A stretch of DNA of 64,000 nt from assembly GCA_963703605.1 (NCBI GenBank), contig CAVPFC010000058.1, forward strand, positions 1 through 64,000. Direction: 5' to 3'. Position numbers and translations under genes: made by a program. The notes beneath the pieces are model-generated. The model was not told where the DNA came from and ran no database searches. It worked only from the letters and a program-made list of their open reading frames with translations. Positions 54,759-63,053 of the stretch are shown here, one piece after another (within the stretch, counting starts at the first letter, position 1; each line of letters begins with the position of its first letter). The stretch is from DASXKD01 sp963703605. GTDB taxonomy: Bacteria; Actinomycetota; Actinomycetes; Streptosporangiales; Streptosporangiaceae.

Positions 54759-55862
54759 GTGAGCACCTACGACCACTACGCCACCCCCGTCGCGCCAGGC
54801 ACCTGGGATGTCCCGGCAGCCGGCGCCACCCGCTTCTCCTGGGAGTACGACGACGGCCGCCAGCGGCTGCTCGACCTCTACCAGCGCGGCAAGGACAAGC
54901 AGTGGGACGCGGCCAAACGGATCGACTGGGATCTCCCGGTGAACCCCGCGAACATCATGGAGACCCCCGATGAGTTCGTCCCGATCTACGGCTCGCGCCA
55001 GTGGGAGATCCTCAGCGAAAAGGAGCGGGACGAGCTCGGGCACCACCTGGGCGCCTGGCTGTTCAGCCAGTTCCTGCACGGCGAGCAGGGTGCGCTGACG
55101 GTCGCCGCCAGGATCGTCGAGTCGGTGCCGGACATGGACTCCAAGTTCTATGCCGCCACCCAGACCATGGACGAGGCCCGGCACGTCGAGCTGTACTCCC
55201 GCTTCCTGCGCGAGAAGGTCGGCCTCTACTACCCGATCAACGACGACCTGGCCAGGCTGCTCGCCGACGCGCTCAACGATGCCCGCTGGGACCTCCCCTA
55301 CCTGGGCATGCAGGTGCTCATCGAGGGACTCGCCCTGGCCGCGTTCGGCGTGCACCGGGACCTGGCCAATAACGCGCTGGTCAAGCAGCTGCTCGCCTAC
55401 GTGATGCAGGACGAGGCCAGGCACGTGGCGTTCGGCCGTCTGGCGCTGCGCGACTACTACCGGGAGCTCACGGAGGCCGAGCGGGCCGACCGCGAGGAGT
55501 TCGTGGTCGAGGGCTGCTACCTGATGCGCGACCGGTTCCGTGGGCGGGAGGTATGGGAGCGGATGGGCTTCGACGTCGACGAGTGCCTGGAGTTCACCGA
55601 GCACTCGCCGGTCCAGCAGGCCTTCCGCACCCTGCTGTTCAGCCGGATCGTGCCGTGCGTCAAGGACATCGGCCTGTGGGGGCCGAAGGTGCAGCACGCC
55701 TACGCCGACCTCGGGGTGCTCGACGCCGCGAACACCGACCTGGAGTCGCTGATGCGCGACGACGAGCGGATCGCCGAAGAGGTAGACAAGAAGAAGTACG
55801 AGGCCGAACTGGCGGCCCGCCACGCAGAGGTCGACTCCGCCATCGCCGACGCTCAAGCCTGA
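54759..55862 (+). CDS. Ferritin-like di-iron protein (R2/AurF-like)
   Basis: 367 residues, GTG start after GAGGAG. The sequence is all-helical, with the pairs of di-iron ligands visible as HGEQGALTVAAR, MDEARHVELYSRFL and MQDEARHVAFGRL; the ExxH motifs occur twice at the spacing of the ribonucleotide-reductase R2 and AurF-like oxygenase superfamily. A long C-terminal helical tail is Glu/Lys/Ala-rich. It would carry out an O2-dependent oxidation such as N-oxygenation or desaturation; the substrate is unknown. It is not clearly linked to its neighbours. Confidence 0.78.
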   Translation: MSTYDHYATPVAPGTWDVPAAGATRFSWEYDDGRQRLLDLYQRGKDKQWDAAKRIDWDLPVNPANIMETPDEFVPIYGSRQWEILSEKERDELGHHLGAWLFSQFLHGEQGALTVAARIVESVPDMDSKFYAATQTMDEARHVELYSRFLREKVGLYYPINDDLARLLADALNDARWDLPYLGMQVLIEGLALAAFGVHRDLANNALVKQLLAYVMQDEARHVAFGRLALRDYYRELTEAERADREEFVVEGCYLMRDRFRGREVWERMGFDVDECLEFTEHSPVQQAFRTLLFSRIVPCVKDIGLWGPKVQHAYADLGVLDAANTDLESLMRDDERIAEEVDKKKYEAELAARHAEVDSAIADAQA

Positions 55863-55877
55863 GGCACGCCCAGCACA

Positions 55878-55909
55878 CCGCGCCCCGTGACCGTGGTCAC
55901 GGGGCGCGG
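55878..55909. terminator. Perfect 14-bp hairpin between convergent genes
   Basis: Arms 55878-55891 and 55896-55909 are exact inverse complements with a 4-nt loop (CGTG), 16 nt after the di-iron gene and before the stop of the oppositely oriented MFS gene. A likely two-way terminator, without a T-run. Confidence 0.7.
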
Positions 55910-55932
55910 CGGTTCCGGGATCAGTCCACCGG

Positions 55933-57663
55933 CTAGGGAGCGGCGGCCATGGCCGGCTCGGTCTCCCGCCCGGTCACGGCGGGGGTGGCCCGCCGTCCCG
56001 CCCCGGGCGGCAGGACGAACATGAGCAGAAAGGCCAGGAAGAACACGCCGACCTGGAACCACAGCGTCCGGACCATGGACGAGACGAAGTCGTGCCGCAC
56101 CGCGCTGGCACCCGCCGCGGCGATGGCCCGGCCCGCGCTGGCCGGGATGACCTGGCCCGGCTTGGGCTTGCACGCCGCGGGGGTCACCGTCGGGTCGGCG
56201 GCCACCAGCCGGTCGTGCAGGCAGGTGCGGAACTGGGTCTCAATGCCCGCGGTGTACCGGGCCGGCATGCCTGCCGCCACGAGGTTGGCCCGCAGCGCCG
56301 GCGCGACCGAGGTCGCCGCGGCGCCGGACTGGCTGCCGAGCATCCCGAAGAAGATCACGCCGATCACCGCGATACCGATCGAGTTGCCCAGCTGCAGGCC
56401 GGTGTTGAACACGCCGGAGGCCGAGCCCGCGTCCTGCTTCGGCACCCGGGCCAGCACGATGTCGGCCAGCGGCGCGATCACCGCACCCAGGCCCATGCCC
56501 GCGGCGGCCAGGCCCGGCACCAGGTCCCAGGTGGTCACGCCCGTCCCGTAGTGGTGCACGGCCGCGATCAGCGCGGTCATCCCCCCGGCGATGATCAGCG
56601 CCCCGGCCATCGTGACCCCGCGCCCGAACCGGGGGGCCAGCCGCGCGGCCGCGGCCGAGGAAACCAGCACCCCCAGCGAGAACGGCAGGAAGGTCAGCCC
56701 GGCGTGCAGCGGGGTGAAGCCCAGGCCGAGCTGGAGGAACAGCGTCTGCACCAGCCCGAACGAGGCGATGCCGAGGAAGAACGTCACCGCGACGGCCATA
56801 CCGGCGCTGAACCCGCGCTCGCGGAACAGCCGCAGCGGCACGAGCGGCGACCCGTCCCGGCGCGCCTTGACCTGCTCATACCAGGCGAACAGAGCGAACA
56901 TCGGCGCGGACGCGGCCATCGCGACGAACGTCCAGCCGGGCCAGCCGAGCTGGCGCCCCTCCACGAGCGGGTAGAGCAGGAGCAGCAGCGCCGCGCTGAT
57001 CAGGCCGACGCCGACCGGGTCGAGCTTGGGCGGGCGCGGTGCCCGCGACTCGCGGACCAGCACCGCCGAGGCCGCCACGGCCAGGATGCCGACCGGGACG
57101 TTGATCAGGAAGATCGGCCGCCAGTCGAGGCCGAACAGGTTGTGCTGGATGAGCAGCCCGCCGAGCAGCGGCCCGCTGACCGTGCCGAGGCCCGCCGTCA
57201 CGCCGAAGCCGGCCAGCGCCTTGATCCGCTCCGCGGGCGGGAAGATGATCTGGATAACGGCCAGCACCTGGGGAACCATGATCGCGCCCATCACGCCCTG
57301 CACGACCCGGGCCGCGATCAGCTCGCCCGGGCTCTGCGCGGCCCCGCACAGCGCCGACATGATGGTGAACCCGGTGACGCCGATGAGGAACAGCCGCTTG
57401 CGCCCGAAGATGTCACCGAGCCTGCCGCCGGTGATCAGCACGAGCGCGTAGGCCAGGGTGTAGCCGGCCAGCGCCCACTGCACATCCGCGTAGCTGGCGT
57501 GCAGGCTGCGCTGGATGGACGGTATCGCGATGTTGACGATCGACACGTCAAGCAGGTTCATGAACGCGGCAAGCAGGAGGATGGTAAGCGTCAGCCACCG
57601 CCGCGGGTCGGCGGCCTCGCCCCGGTCCGGGGGAGGTGCCAGGATCTGAGCATCCGAACTCAT
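55933..57663 (-). CDS. MFS drug exporter, DHA2 (EmrB/QacA) family
   Basis: 576 residues and about 14 membrane helices. The ATG at 57663 follows GGAG at 6 nt. Motif A-like GGRLGDIFGRKRLFL is present after helix 2, motif C-like FGVTAGLGTVSGPLLGG in helix 5, and the first helix has MNLLDVSIVNIAIPSI with the family Asp. Substrates in this family are cationic or amphipathic drugs. It is divergent from a MarR regulator, the usual control arrangement. A cysteine-bearing, non-membrane segment between the last two helices is a slight oddity. Confidence 0.93.
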   Translation of the reverse strand: MSSDAQILAPPPDRGEAADPRRWLTLTILLLAAFMNLLDVSIVNIAIPSIQRSLHASYADVQWALAGYTLAYALVLITGGRLGDIFGRKRLFLIGVTGFTIMSALCGAAQSPGELIAARVVQGVMGAIMVPQVLAVIQIIFPPAERIKALAGFGVTAGLGTVSGPLLGGLLIQHNLFGLDWRPIFLINVPVGILAVAASAVLVRESRAPRPPKLDPVGVGLISAALLLLLYPLVEGRQLGWPGWTFVAMAASAPMFALFAWYEQVKARRDGSPLVPLRLFRERGFSAGMAVAVTFFLGIASFGLVQTLFLQLGLGFTPLHAGLTFLPFSLGVLVSSAAAARLAPRFGRGVTMAGALIIAGGMTALIAAVHHYGTGVTTWDLVPGLAAAGMGLGAVIAPLADIVLARVPKQDAGSASGVFNTGLQLGNSIGIAVIGVIFFGMLGSQSGAAATSVAPALRANLVAAGMPARYTAGIETQFRTCLHDRLVAADPTVTPAACKPKPGQVIPASAGRAIAAAGASAVRHDFVSSMVRTLWFQVGVFFLAFLLMFVLPPGAGRRATPAVTGRETEPAMAAAP

Positions 57664-57698
57664 CGTGGTCTCCACTCACAGGAGGTATCCGAACTACA

Positions 57699-57743
57699 CT
57701 AGGGAAGCTAGCATCTTGTCAGACAGATATCTAGGGAAATTAG
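57699..57743. promoter_or_regulatory. Twin operator-like motif between MFS and MarR genes
   Basis: CTAGGGAAGCTAG (57699) and CTAGGGAAATTAG (57731) are near-identical motifs spaced 32 bp, about three helical turns, in the 98-nt divergent gap. The gap is also AT-rich for this genome and holds a TTGTCA at 57716 and TTAGAT/GATAAT at 57740-57748 that may serve as the marR promoter. The pair is a good candidate operator for MarR control of both genes. Confidence 0.55.
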
Positions 57744-57761
57744 ATAATAGGCAGGTGAGGC

Positions 57762-58346
57762 ATGTCCGGAGACCCAGCCGGGCCAGCCGCCGGGCAGCAC
57801 GGCCCCGGCGAGCATGGCTCCGGCCAGCGTGACTGGGACGTGCCCTGGCCCGAGCCGCTGCCGACCGGGACGGGCCGGTCAGAACGCGCCGATCTCGAGT
57901 TGGCCTTTCTGACCGCCTTGCGCCAGACCGGAGCGCTGATGCAGCTCATGACCCAGGCGGCCGCCGAGCGGATCGGCATCAACGCGACCGACTTGCAGTG
58001 CCTGAACATCCTGAGCTTCAACGGACACATGACGGCCGGCGACCTGGCCCGGGCGACCGGCCTGACCACCGCGTCGATCACCGGGGTGGTCGACCGCCTG
58101 GAGCTGGCCGGTTACGTCACCCGGGAACGCGATCCGCACGACCGCCGCCGGGTGGTGGTCAGGCTCGTCCTGGACCGGGCGATGCGGGACGTGGCGAGCG
58201 TCTTCCTGCCGGTCATGCGGGAGTGGCGGGAGATGGCGGCCCGCTACTCCGACGACGAGATCAGGCTGATCGTCGACTACTACGGGCGAGTGGAGCAGGT
58301 CCTCCGCGAGCACCTGCGCAGGCTGCGGGAGACCCCGGCCGGCTGA
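57762..58346 (+). CDS. MarR-family transcriptional regulator
   Basis: 194 residues with a polar N-terminal extension. The winged HTH is clear: MTAGDLARATGLTTASITGVVDRLELAGYVTRERDPHDRRRVVVRL, with the DxRxR wing of MarR proteins. The flanking helices would form the dimer. It is divergent from the MFS exporter and most likely represses it until a drug-like ligand binds. No other regulated gene is adjacent. Confidence 0.92.
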   Translation: MSGDPAGPAAGQHGPGEHGSGQRDWDVPWPEPLPTGTGRSERADLELAFLTALRQTGALMQLMTQAAAERIGINATDLQCLNILSFNGHMTAGDLARATGLTTASITGVVDRLELAGYVTRERDPHDRRRVVVRLVLDRAMRDVASVFLPVMREWREMAARYSDDEIRLIVDYYGRVEQVLREHLRRLRETPAG

Positions 58347-58380
58347 CCCGGACCCCCGGGCGGCCCGCATCTGGGGATGC

Positions 58381-58414
58381 TCACCCTGGCGGGGCCGAAG
58401 CCCCGCCAGGGTGA
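58381..58414. terminator. Perfect 15-bp hairpin after marR
   Basis: Arms 58381-58395 and 58400-58414 pair exactly around a CGAA tetraloop, 34 nt after the marR stop codon. A strong hairpin without a T-run, as often found in actinomycetes. Confidence 0.65.
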
Positions 58415-58541
58415 GCCCGATGAAGCCGGTCCCCCGATTCATCATTTGGGTCCCCCAGGACATGATGACATGCCTGGTCAGAGGCTTGACGGCGGGGTGG
58501 CCTTACGGAAAGTAACTGGCGGTTTGCCCGGCCCGGCGGGA

Positions 58542-59198
58542 ATGCTGGATCCCATGGAAGCCAAGGAACCGCTGCGGAGCCAGCTCCGCTTCCTGCTGGA
58601 GGCCGACCGGCTGAAGACCGTGCTCCGGCAGAGCCTGATCACCGACTCTTCCCGCCGGGAGAACTCCGCCGAACACTCCTGGCACCTGGCGCTGATGGCC
58701 CTGGTGCTGGCCGAGCACGCCCCGCCGGGCACCGATCTGTGCCGGGTCGGCGCCATGCTGCTGCTGCACGACCTGGTCGAGATCGACGCGGGTGACCTGT
58801 TCCTGTACGCGGACGCGGACGCACAGGCGCGCCAGGAGGAGGCCGAGCGCGCCGCGGCCGACCGGATCTTCGCCATCCTGCCCGCGGCCCAGGCGGCCGG
58901 GCTGCGCGCGCTGTGGGAGGAGTTCGAGGAACGCCGGACTCCGGAGGCACGGTTCGCCCGCGCGCTCGACCGGCTCCAGCCGATGCTGCTGAACATGCAG
59001 ACCAGCGGCGGCACCTGGGCCGAACACGGGGTCACCCTGGACCAGGTGCTGCCCAAGGTGGACCTGATCGAGGACGGCTCGGCGTCGCTGGGCGCCTACG
59101 CGCAGGCGATGATCGCCACCGCGGTGGAGCGCGGCATCCTGCTGCCCGCCGCGCGGTTACGGAAACCCAGCAAGGCGGCGGGCCCCGAGGAGCGGTAG
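58542..59198 (+). CDS. HD-domain phosphohydrolase (YfbR-like)
   Basis: 218 residues. H..HD..D ligands are visible as ENSAEHSWHLALMALVLAEH, LLLHDLVEIDAGD and, further on, DRLQPMLLNM, which match the HD superfamily of nucleotidases and phosphohydrolases. The likely activity is dephosphorylation of a nucleoside monophosphate. The ATG at 58542 is chosen; a second in-frame ATG lies at 58554. It stands alone between marR and the Rieske gene. Confidence 0.82.
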   Translation: MLDPMEAKEPLRSQLRFLLEADRLKTVLRQSLITDSSRRENSAEHSWHLALMALVLAEHAPPGTDLCRVGAMLLLHDLVEIDAGDLFLYADADAQARQEEAERAAADRIFAILPAAQAAGLRALWEEFEERRTPEARFARALDRLQPMLLNMQTSGGTWAEHGVTLDQVLPKVDLIEDGSASLGAYAQAMIATAVERGILLPAARLRKPSKAAGPEER

Positions 59199-59229
59199 CC
59201 CGCGTGGCCCGCCGGGTAGGAGGAGCAGT

Positions 59230-60177
59230 GTGAGCCGATCGTTTGCCAGGCTGTTTCCGCGCACCCGCCGGGCCGGCCAGCCAGGGTCCGGTCCCGGCCG
59301 GCTGCCGCGGCCCGCGGACGCCGCCCGGCGGCTCGAGCACGCCAACGGGCTGGACGGGACCGTCCGGGTGCTGACGGACGCGGTACAGCGCCGCCTCGGA
59401 ACCGGCGCCCGGGCGGACGCGCTGCACGGCGTCTGGCTCGGCCAGCCGGTGCATCCCGCGCTGACCGGGCTCCCGGTGGGCTTCTGGACCTCCGCGACCG
59501 TGCTCGATTTCGTGCCGGGCTCGCGGCGGGCCTCGCAGGTGCTGATCGCGCTCGGCCTCGCCGGGTCGGTGCCCACCGCGGCCGCGGGCCTGGCCGACTG
59601 GTCTTCGCTGCACCGCGAGCAGCAGCGGGTCGGCGTGGTGCACGCGGCCGCCAACGCCGGCGCGATGGCCCTGTTCGCCGGCTCGCTCGTCGCTCGCACG
59701 GCCGGCCGGCACACCGAAGGCAGGGTGCTGGCGCTCACCGGCCTGGCCGCGCTGACGGCAAGCACGTACCTGGGCAGGCACGTCGCCTTCCCGCTCGGCG
59801 CCGGGGCCAGCCACGCCGAATCCGTAATGCACCTTGCCCCGCTCGGCTGGCACGACCTGTGCCGCATTTACGACCTGCCCGACGGCCGCGTGGCCCGGCG
59901 CCAGCTCGGCTACCTGAGCCTGGTCGTGGTGCGGCAGGGCTCGGACGTGCTGGCCCTGGCCGACCGGTGCGCCCACCTGGGCGGGCCACTGCACCAGGGC
60001 ACGCTCACCGGCGCCGAGGACGACCCGTGCATCACCTGCCCGTGGCACGGCAGCACGTTCCGGCTCAGCGACGGGACCGTCGTGCACGGGCCAGCGACCG
60101 CGCGCCAGCCCGCGTTCGAAACGCGGATCGCCGAGGGCGGGATCGTCCAGGTGCGGCCAGCCCATCCCGCGCGCTAA
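59230..60177 (+). CDS. DUF2231 membrane protein fused to a Rieske [2Fe-2S] domain
   Basis: 315 residues with a GTG after GGAGGAG. The first 200 residues have the DUF2231 pattern (VHPALTGLPVGFWTSATVLDFV and several membrane helices). The last 100 form a Rieske ferredoxin-type domain with both cluster motifs: CAHLGGPLHQG (Cys-x-His) and CPWHGSTFRL (Cys-x-x-His). Electron transfer at the membrane is the likely role. This fused arrangement occurs in other actinomycetes; its redox partner is unknown. Confidence 0.88.
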   Translation: MSRSFARLFPRTRRAGQPGSGPGRLPRPADAARRLEHANGLDGTVRVLTDAVQRRLGTGARADALHGVWLGQPVHPALTGLPVGFWTSATVLDFVPGSRRASQVLIALGLAGSVPTAAAGLADWSSLHREQQRVGVVHAAANAGAMALFAGSLVARTAGRHTEGRVLALTGLAALTASTYLGRHVAFPLGAGASHAESVMHLAPLGWHDLCRIYDLPDGRVARRQLGYLSLVVVRQGSDVLALADRCAHLGGPLHQGTLTGAEDDPCITCPWHGSTFRLSDGTVVHGPATARQPAFETRIAEGGIVQVRPAHPAR

Positions 60178-60367
60178 CCGGCGCCAGCCCATTAGTCAGG
60201 CATTACGCCTTCCGGCTTCATCCCGCCGGCCGCGCCGTGCCCCGGCAGCGGGCGACCAAAAGACGGCCGCGGCCGGATATCTTCGGGCCGGGTGTCGATT
60301 CCGGTGCCGGGCGTTCGTGAACAGGGTTGAGGGGCCGGACAGCGGCCCGGAGAGAAGGAGAACCGGC

Positions 60368-60724
60368 ATGAAGGAGTACCTGCTCACCGTCTACGCGGTC
60401 GACGGCGCGCCCGCCCGCCCGGAGGAGGAGAACCAGCAGGCATACGCCGCGGTCGACGCCTTCAACGCCGAACTTCAGGCAGCCGGGGCGTGGGTGTTCG
60501 CCGGCGGCCTGCACCCGCCGTCGACGGCCACGGTGGTCCGCGCCCAGGGTGGCCAGGTGGTCACCACGGACGGCCCGTTCGCGGAGACCAAGGAGCAGAT
60601 CGGCGGATTCTGGGTCATCCAGGCCCCCGACCTGGACGCCGCGCTGGAGTGGGCGGCCAAGGGCTCGGCCGCTTGCCGCGAGCCCGTGGAGGTCCGGCCG
60701 TTCCAGGGACCCGACGGGGAGTAG
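60368..60724 (+). CDS. YCII-related DGPF-domain protein (second copy)
   Basis: 118 residues; AAGGAG 8 nt before the ATG. The TDGPFAETKEQIGGFWVI motif marks the DGPF family. Two bases after its stop comes the GTG of the ECF42-type sigma factor, so the two form one operon as at 15.0 kb. The two copies differ clearly in sequence. Confidence 0.9.
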   Translation: MKEYLLTVYAVDGAPARPEEENQQAYAAVDAFNAELQAAGAWVFAGGLHPPSTATVVRAQGGQVVTTDGPFAETKEQIGGFWVIQAPDLDAALEWAAKGSAACREPVEVRPFQGPDGE

Positions 60725-60726
60725 GC

Positions 60727-61947
60727 GTGCCCGGTGCCGACGCCGACGCCATCGAACGCGCCTACCGGGAGAGCTCGGGACGCGCGGTGGCCACCCTGGT
60801 CCGCGTCTTCGGCGACATCGACCTCGCCGAAGAGGCGGTCCAGGAGGCCTTCGCCGTGGCCACCGAGCGCTGGCCGGAAACCGGGGTACCGCCCAACCCC
60901 GGCGGCTGGATCGTCACCACCGCCCGGAACAAGGCGCTGGACCGGTTGCGGCGGGAGTCGAGCCGGTTTGGCCGCGAGACGGAGGCGGCCCGGATTCAGA
61001 CCGGATTCGAGCCCCCGAAAGATAAAGAGGGACCGGTGCAGGACGACCGCCTGCGGCTGATCTTCACGTGCTGCCACCCGGCGCTGGCGGCCGAGGCTCA
61101 GATCGCGCTGACGCTGCGGCTCATCGCCGGGCTCCAGACGCCGGAGATCGCGCACGCCTTCCTGGTGCCCGAGCCGACGATCGCGCAGCGCCTGGTCCGG
61201 GCCAAGCGGAAGATCCGCGCCGCGGGCATCCCGTACCGGGTGCCCCGCGACGCCGAGCTGCCTGACCGGCTCCCGTACGTGCTCGCGGTGGTCTACCTCG
61301 TCTTCAACGAGGGATACACGGCGTCGGCCGGCGAGGACCTGCTCCGCGCGGACCTGTGCGCCGAGGCGATCCGGCTGGCCAGGCTGCTGGCCGAGCTGAT
61401 GCCCGACGAGCCCGAGGTGCGGGGCCTGCTCGCCCTGCTGCTGCTGACCGGAGCGCGCGGCGGCGCCCGGACCGGGCCCGACGGTTCCCTGGTCCTGCTC
61501 GCCGACCAGGACCGCGGCCGGTGGGACCAGGCCATGATCGCCGAGGGCCAGGACCTGGTCCGGGCCTGCCTGCGCCAGGACCGGCCGGGGCCGTACCAGA
61601 TCCAGGCCGCGATCAACGCCGTGCACAGCGACGCCGCCACCGCCGCGGACACCGACTGGGGGCAGATCCTGGCGCTCTATGACCAGCTAATGGAGGTGGC
61701 GCCGACCCCGGTCGTGGCGCTCAACCGGCTCGTCGCCGTGGCCGAGGTGTACGGGCCGGCCCCCGCACTCGACCTGGCCGACCAGCTCGGCCTGGACGGC
61801 TACCACCTGTTCCACGCGACGCGCGCGGACCTGCTGCGCCGGCTGGGCAGGCGGGACGACGCGGCGGCGGCCTACGACGTGGCCATCGCGCGCGCCGCCA
61901 ACGGCGCCGAGCGCGCGTTTCTCGCCCGCCAGCGGGACAGCCTCTAG
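60727..61947 (+). CDS. ECF42-type RNA polymerase sigma factor (second copy)
   Basis: 406 residues. Region 2: DIDLAEEAVQEAFAVATERWP and PGGWIVTTARNKALDRLRR; region 4: LQTPEIAHAFLVPEPTIAQRLVRAKRKI. The C-terminal extension (VVYLVFNEGYTAS, DRGRWDQAMIAEGQDLV, VALNRLVAVAEVYGPAPAL) is that of ECF42. It is less than 35 percent like the copy at 15.4 kb by eye outside these motifs. Its stop codon lies 2 nt before a 4-bp target duplication of the MITE-like element. Confidence 0.92.
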   Translation: MPGADADAIERAYRESSGRAVATLVRVFGDIDLAEEAVQEAFAVATERWPETGVPPNPGGWIVTTARNKALDRLRRESSRFGRETEAARIQTGFEPPKDKEGPVQDDRLRLIFTCCHPALAAEAQIALTLRLIAGLQTPEIAHAFLVPEPTIAQRLVRAKRKIRAAGIPYRVPRDAELPDRLPYVLAVVYLVFNEGYTASAGEDLLRADLCAEAIRLARLLAELMPDEPEVRGLLALLLLTGARGGARTGPDGSLVLLADQDRGRWDQAMIAEGQDLVRACLRQDRPGPYQIQAAINAVHSDAATAADTDWGQILALYDQLMEVAPTPVVALNRLVAVAEVYGPAPALDLADQLGLDGYHLFHATRADLLRRLGRRDDAAAAYDVAIARAANGAERAFLARQRDSL

Positions 61948-61949
61948 TC

Positions 61950-62199
61950 GGGCGTGTCCCGCAAATCCCCTGCCCGCTCTGCTTTCCCCGCCCCCGCGCT
62001 TCGCGGCCGCCCCCGCTCTGGCGGCGCCCGGGGGGTGTCTCGCTGCGCAGCCCCACCCCAACGAAAACGCTGGCGCGTTTTCGCCGGGGGCCCGGGATCG
62101 TCGTCGCCCATAGAACCACTGTGGGCTCCTCCTCCGCCTTGCGAATACGATCCCCCCGGGACCGCCGCTCGCGACGGCAAAGATCCACGGGACACGCCC
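61950..62199. mobile_element. 250-bp MITE-like element with 12-bp terminal inverted repeats
   Basis: The ends are GGGCGTGTCCCG and CGGGACACGCCC, exact inverse complements, and both sides are flanked by AGTC (61946-61949 and 62200-62203), as a 4-bp target duplication would be. The inside has no gene and is full of hairpins, including CGAAAACGC-TGGC-GCGTTTTCG at 62062-62083. It fills the gap between the sigma-factor gene and nat. I infer a non-autonomous element moved by a transposase elsewhere; I see no second copy in this window. Confidence 0.65.
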
Positions 62200-62207
62200 A
62201 GTCGGCT

Positions 62208-63002
62208 CTAGCCCGCCGGCTGGGGGACCGACACCACGGGGACCCGGTCCAGGACGATGCCGAAGTGATCGCGGTAGGCGGCCAGCAGGGCGCCGTCGTC
62301 CGGCAGTTCCCGTTCGGTGCGCGCCCCGCCGCTGGTCGTGATCAGGGTGTGGCCGCTGATGGAGATCCGGCCGCCCTCGGTGAGCCGGGAGCAGATCGTG
62401 CTCTGGGTGAAGTGGGACTGCGGCGAGGTCTGCTGCCACCAGCAGGTGGGCACGAAGTCGGCCAGCGAGCGCCCGCGCAGCTCGACCCGGTACTGCGGCT
62501 CGCCGCCCTTGATCACGTCGACGTCCCCGTCCGCGGCGTCGGCCAGCCGGAACGGGCCCGCGGGGTCTTCCTGCTCCCGCCTGCTGGCGAACAGCAGCGG
62601 GTACACGCTGTGGCTGCCGAAACCCACGTCGGCCAGCCACGGCCCGGTGCCGTCAGCCAGGCGCACCAGCAGGGCCAGGTGGTCGAACGGCGGCCCGAGG
62701 GAGCCCGCCCCGTACACCCGGGCGGCGGTCAGCACCACATCCGCCCCCAGGGCCCGCAACAGCAGCGCGAACGCGCCGTTGAGCTCGTAACAGAACCCGC
62801 CCCGCCGGCCCGTCACGATCTTGGCGAGCAGCGCGTCCTCGTCCAGCGAGATCGGCTCGGACAGGTGGATGCTCAGGTTCTCGAACGGCACCGTCAGCTG
62901 GTGGGCGCGGTGCAGGACACGAAGGGCCGCCGCGTCGAGGACCGTGGGACGCGGGACCGCGAGGCGGCCGAGGTAGGCGGCAAGCGTCTTGTCGTCCATC
63001 AC
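62208..63002 (-). CDS. nat: Arylamine N-acetyltransferase
   Basis: 264 residues. The cysteine-protease-like triad is Cys71 (RRGGFCYELNG), His108 (FDHLALLV) and Asp125 (WLADVGFG). It transfers acetyl from acetyl-CoA to arylamines and hydrazines. In mycobacteria NAT belongs to the cholesterol-degradation operon, but no such genes are nearby here. Intact and full length. Confidence 0.94.
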   Translation of the reverse strand: MMDDKTLAAYLGRLAVPRPTVLDAAALRVLHRAHQLTVPFENLSIHLSEPISLDEDALLAKIVTGRRGGFCYELNGAFALLLRALGADVVLTAARVYGAGSLGPPFDHLALLVRLADGTGPWLADVGFGSHSVYPLLFASRREQEDPAGPFRLADAADGDVDVIKGGEPQYRVELRGRSLADFVPTCWWQQTSPQSHFTQSTICSRLTEGGRISISGHTLITTSGGARTERELPDDGALLAAYRDHFGIVLDRVPVVSVPQPAG

Positions 63003-63053
63003 GCTCCAGCTTGTCCCCGGCGCCGCGCCGGGGACAAGCCGATTTTCGCCTGG

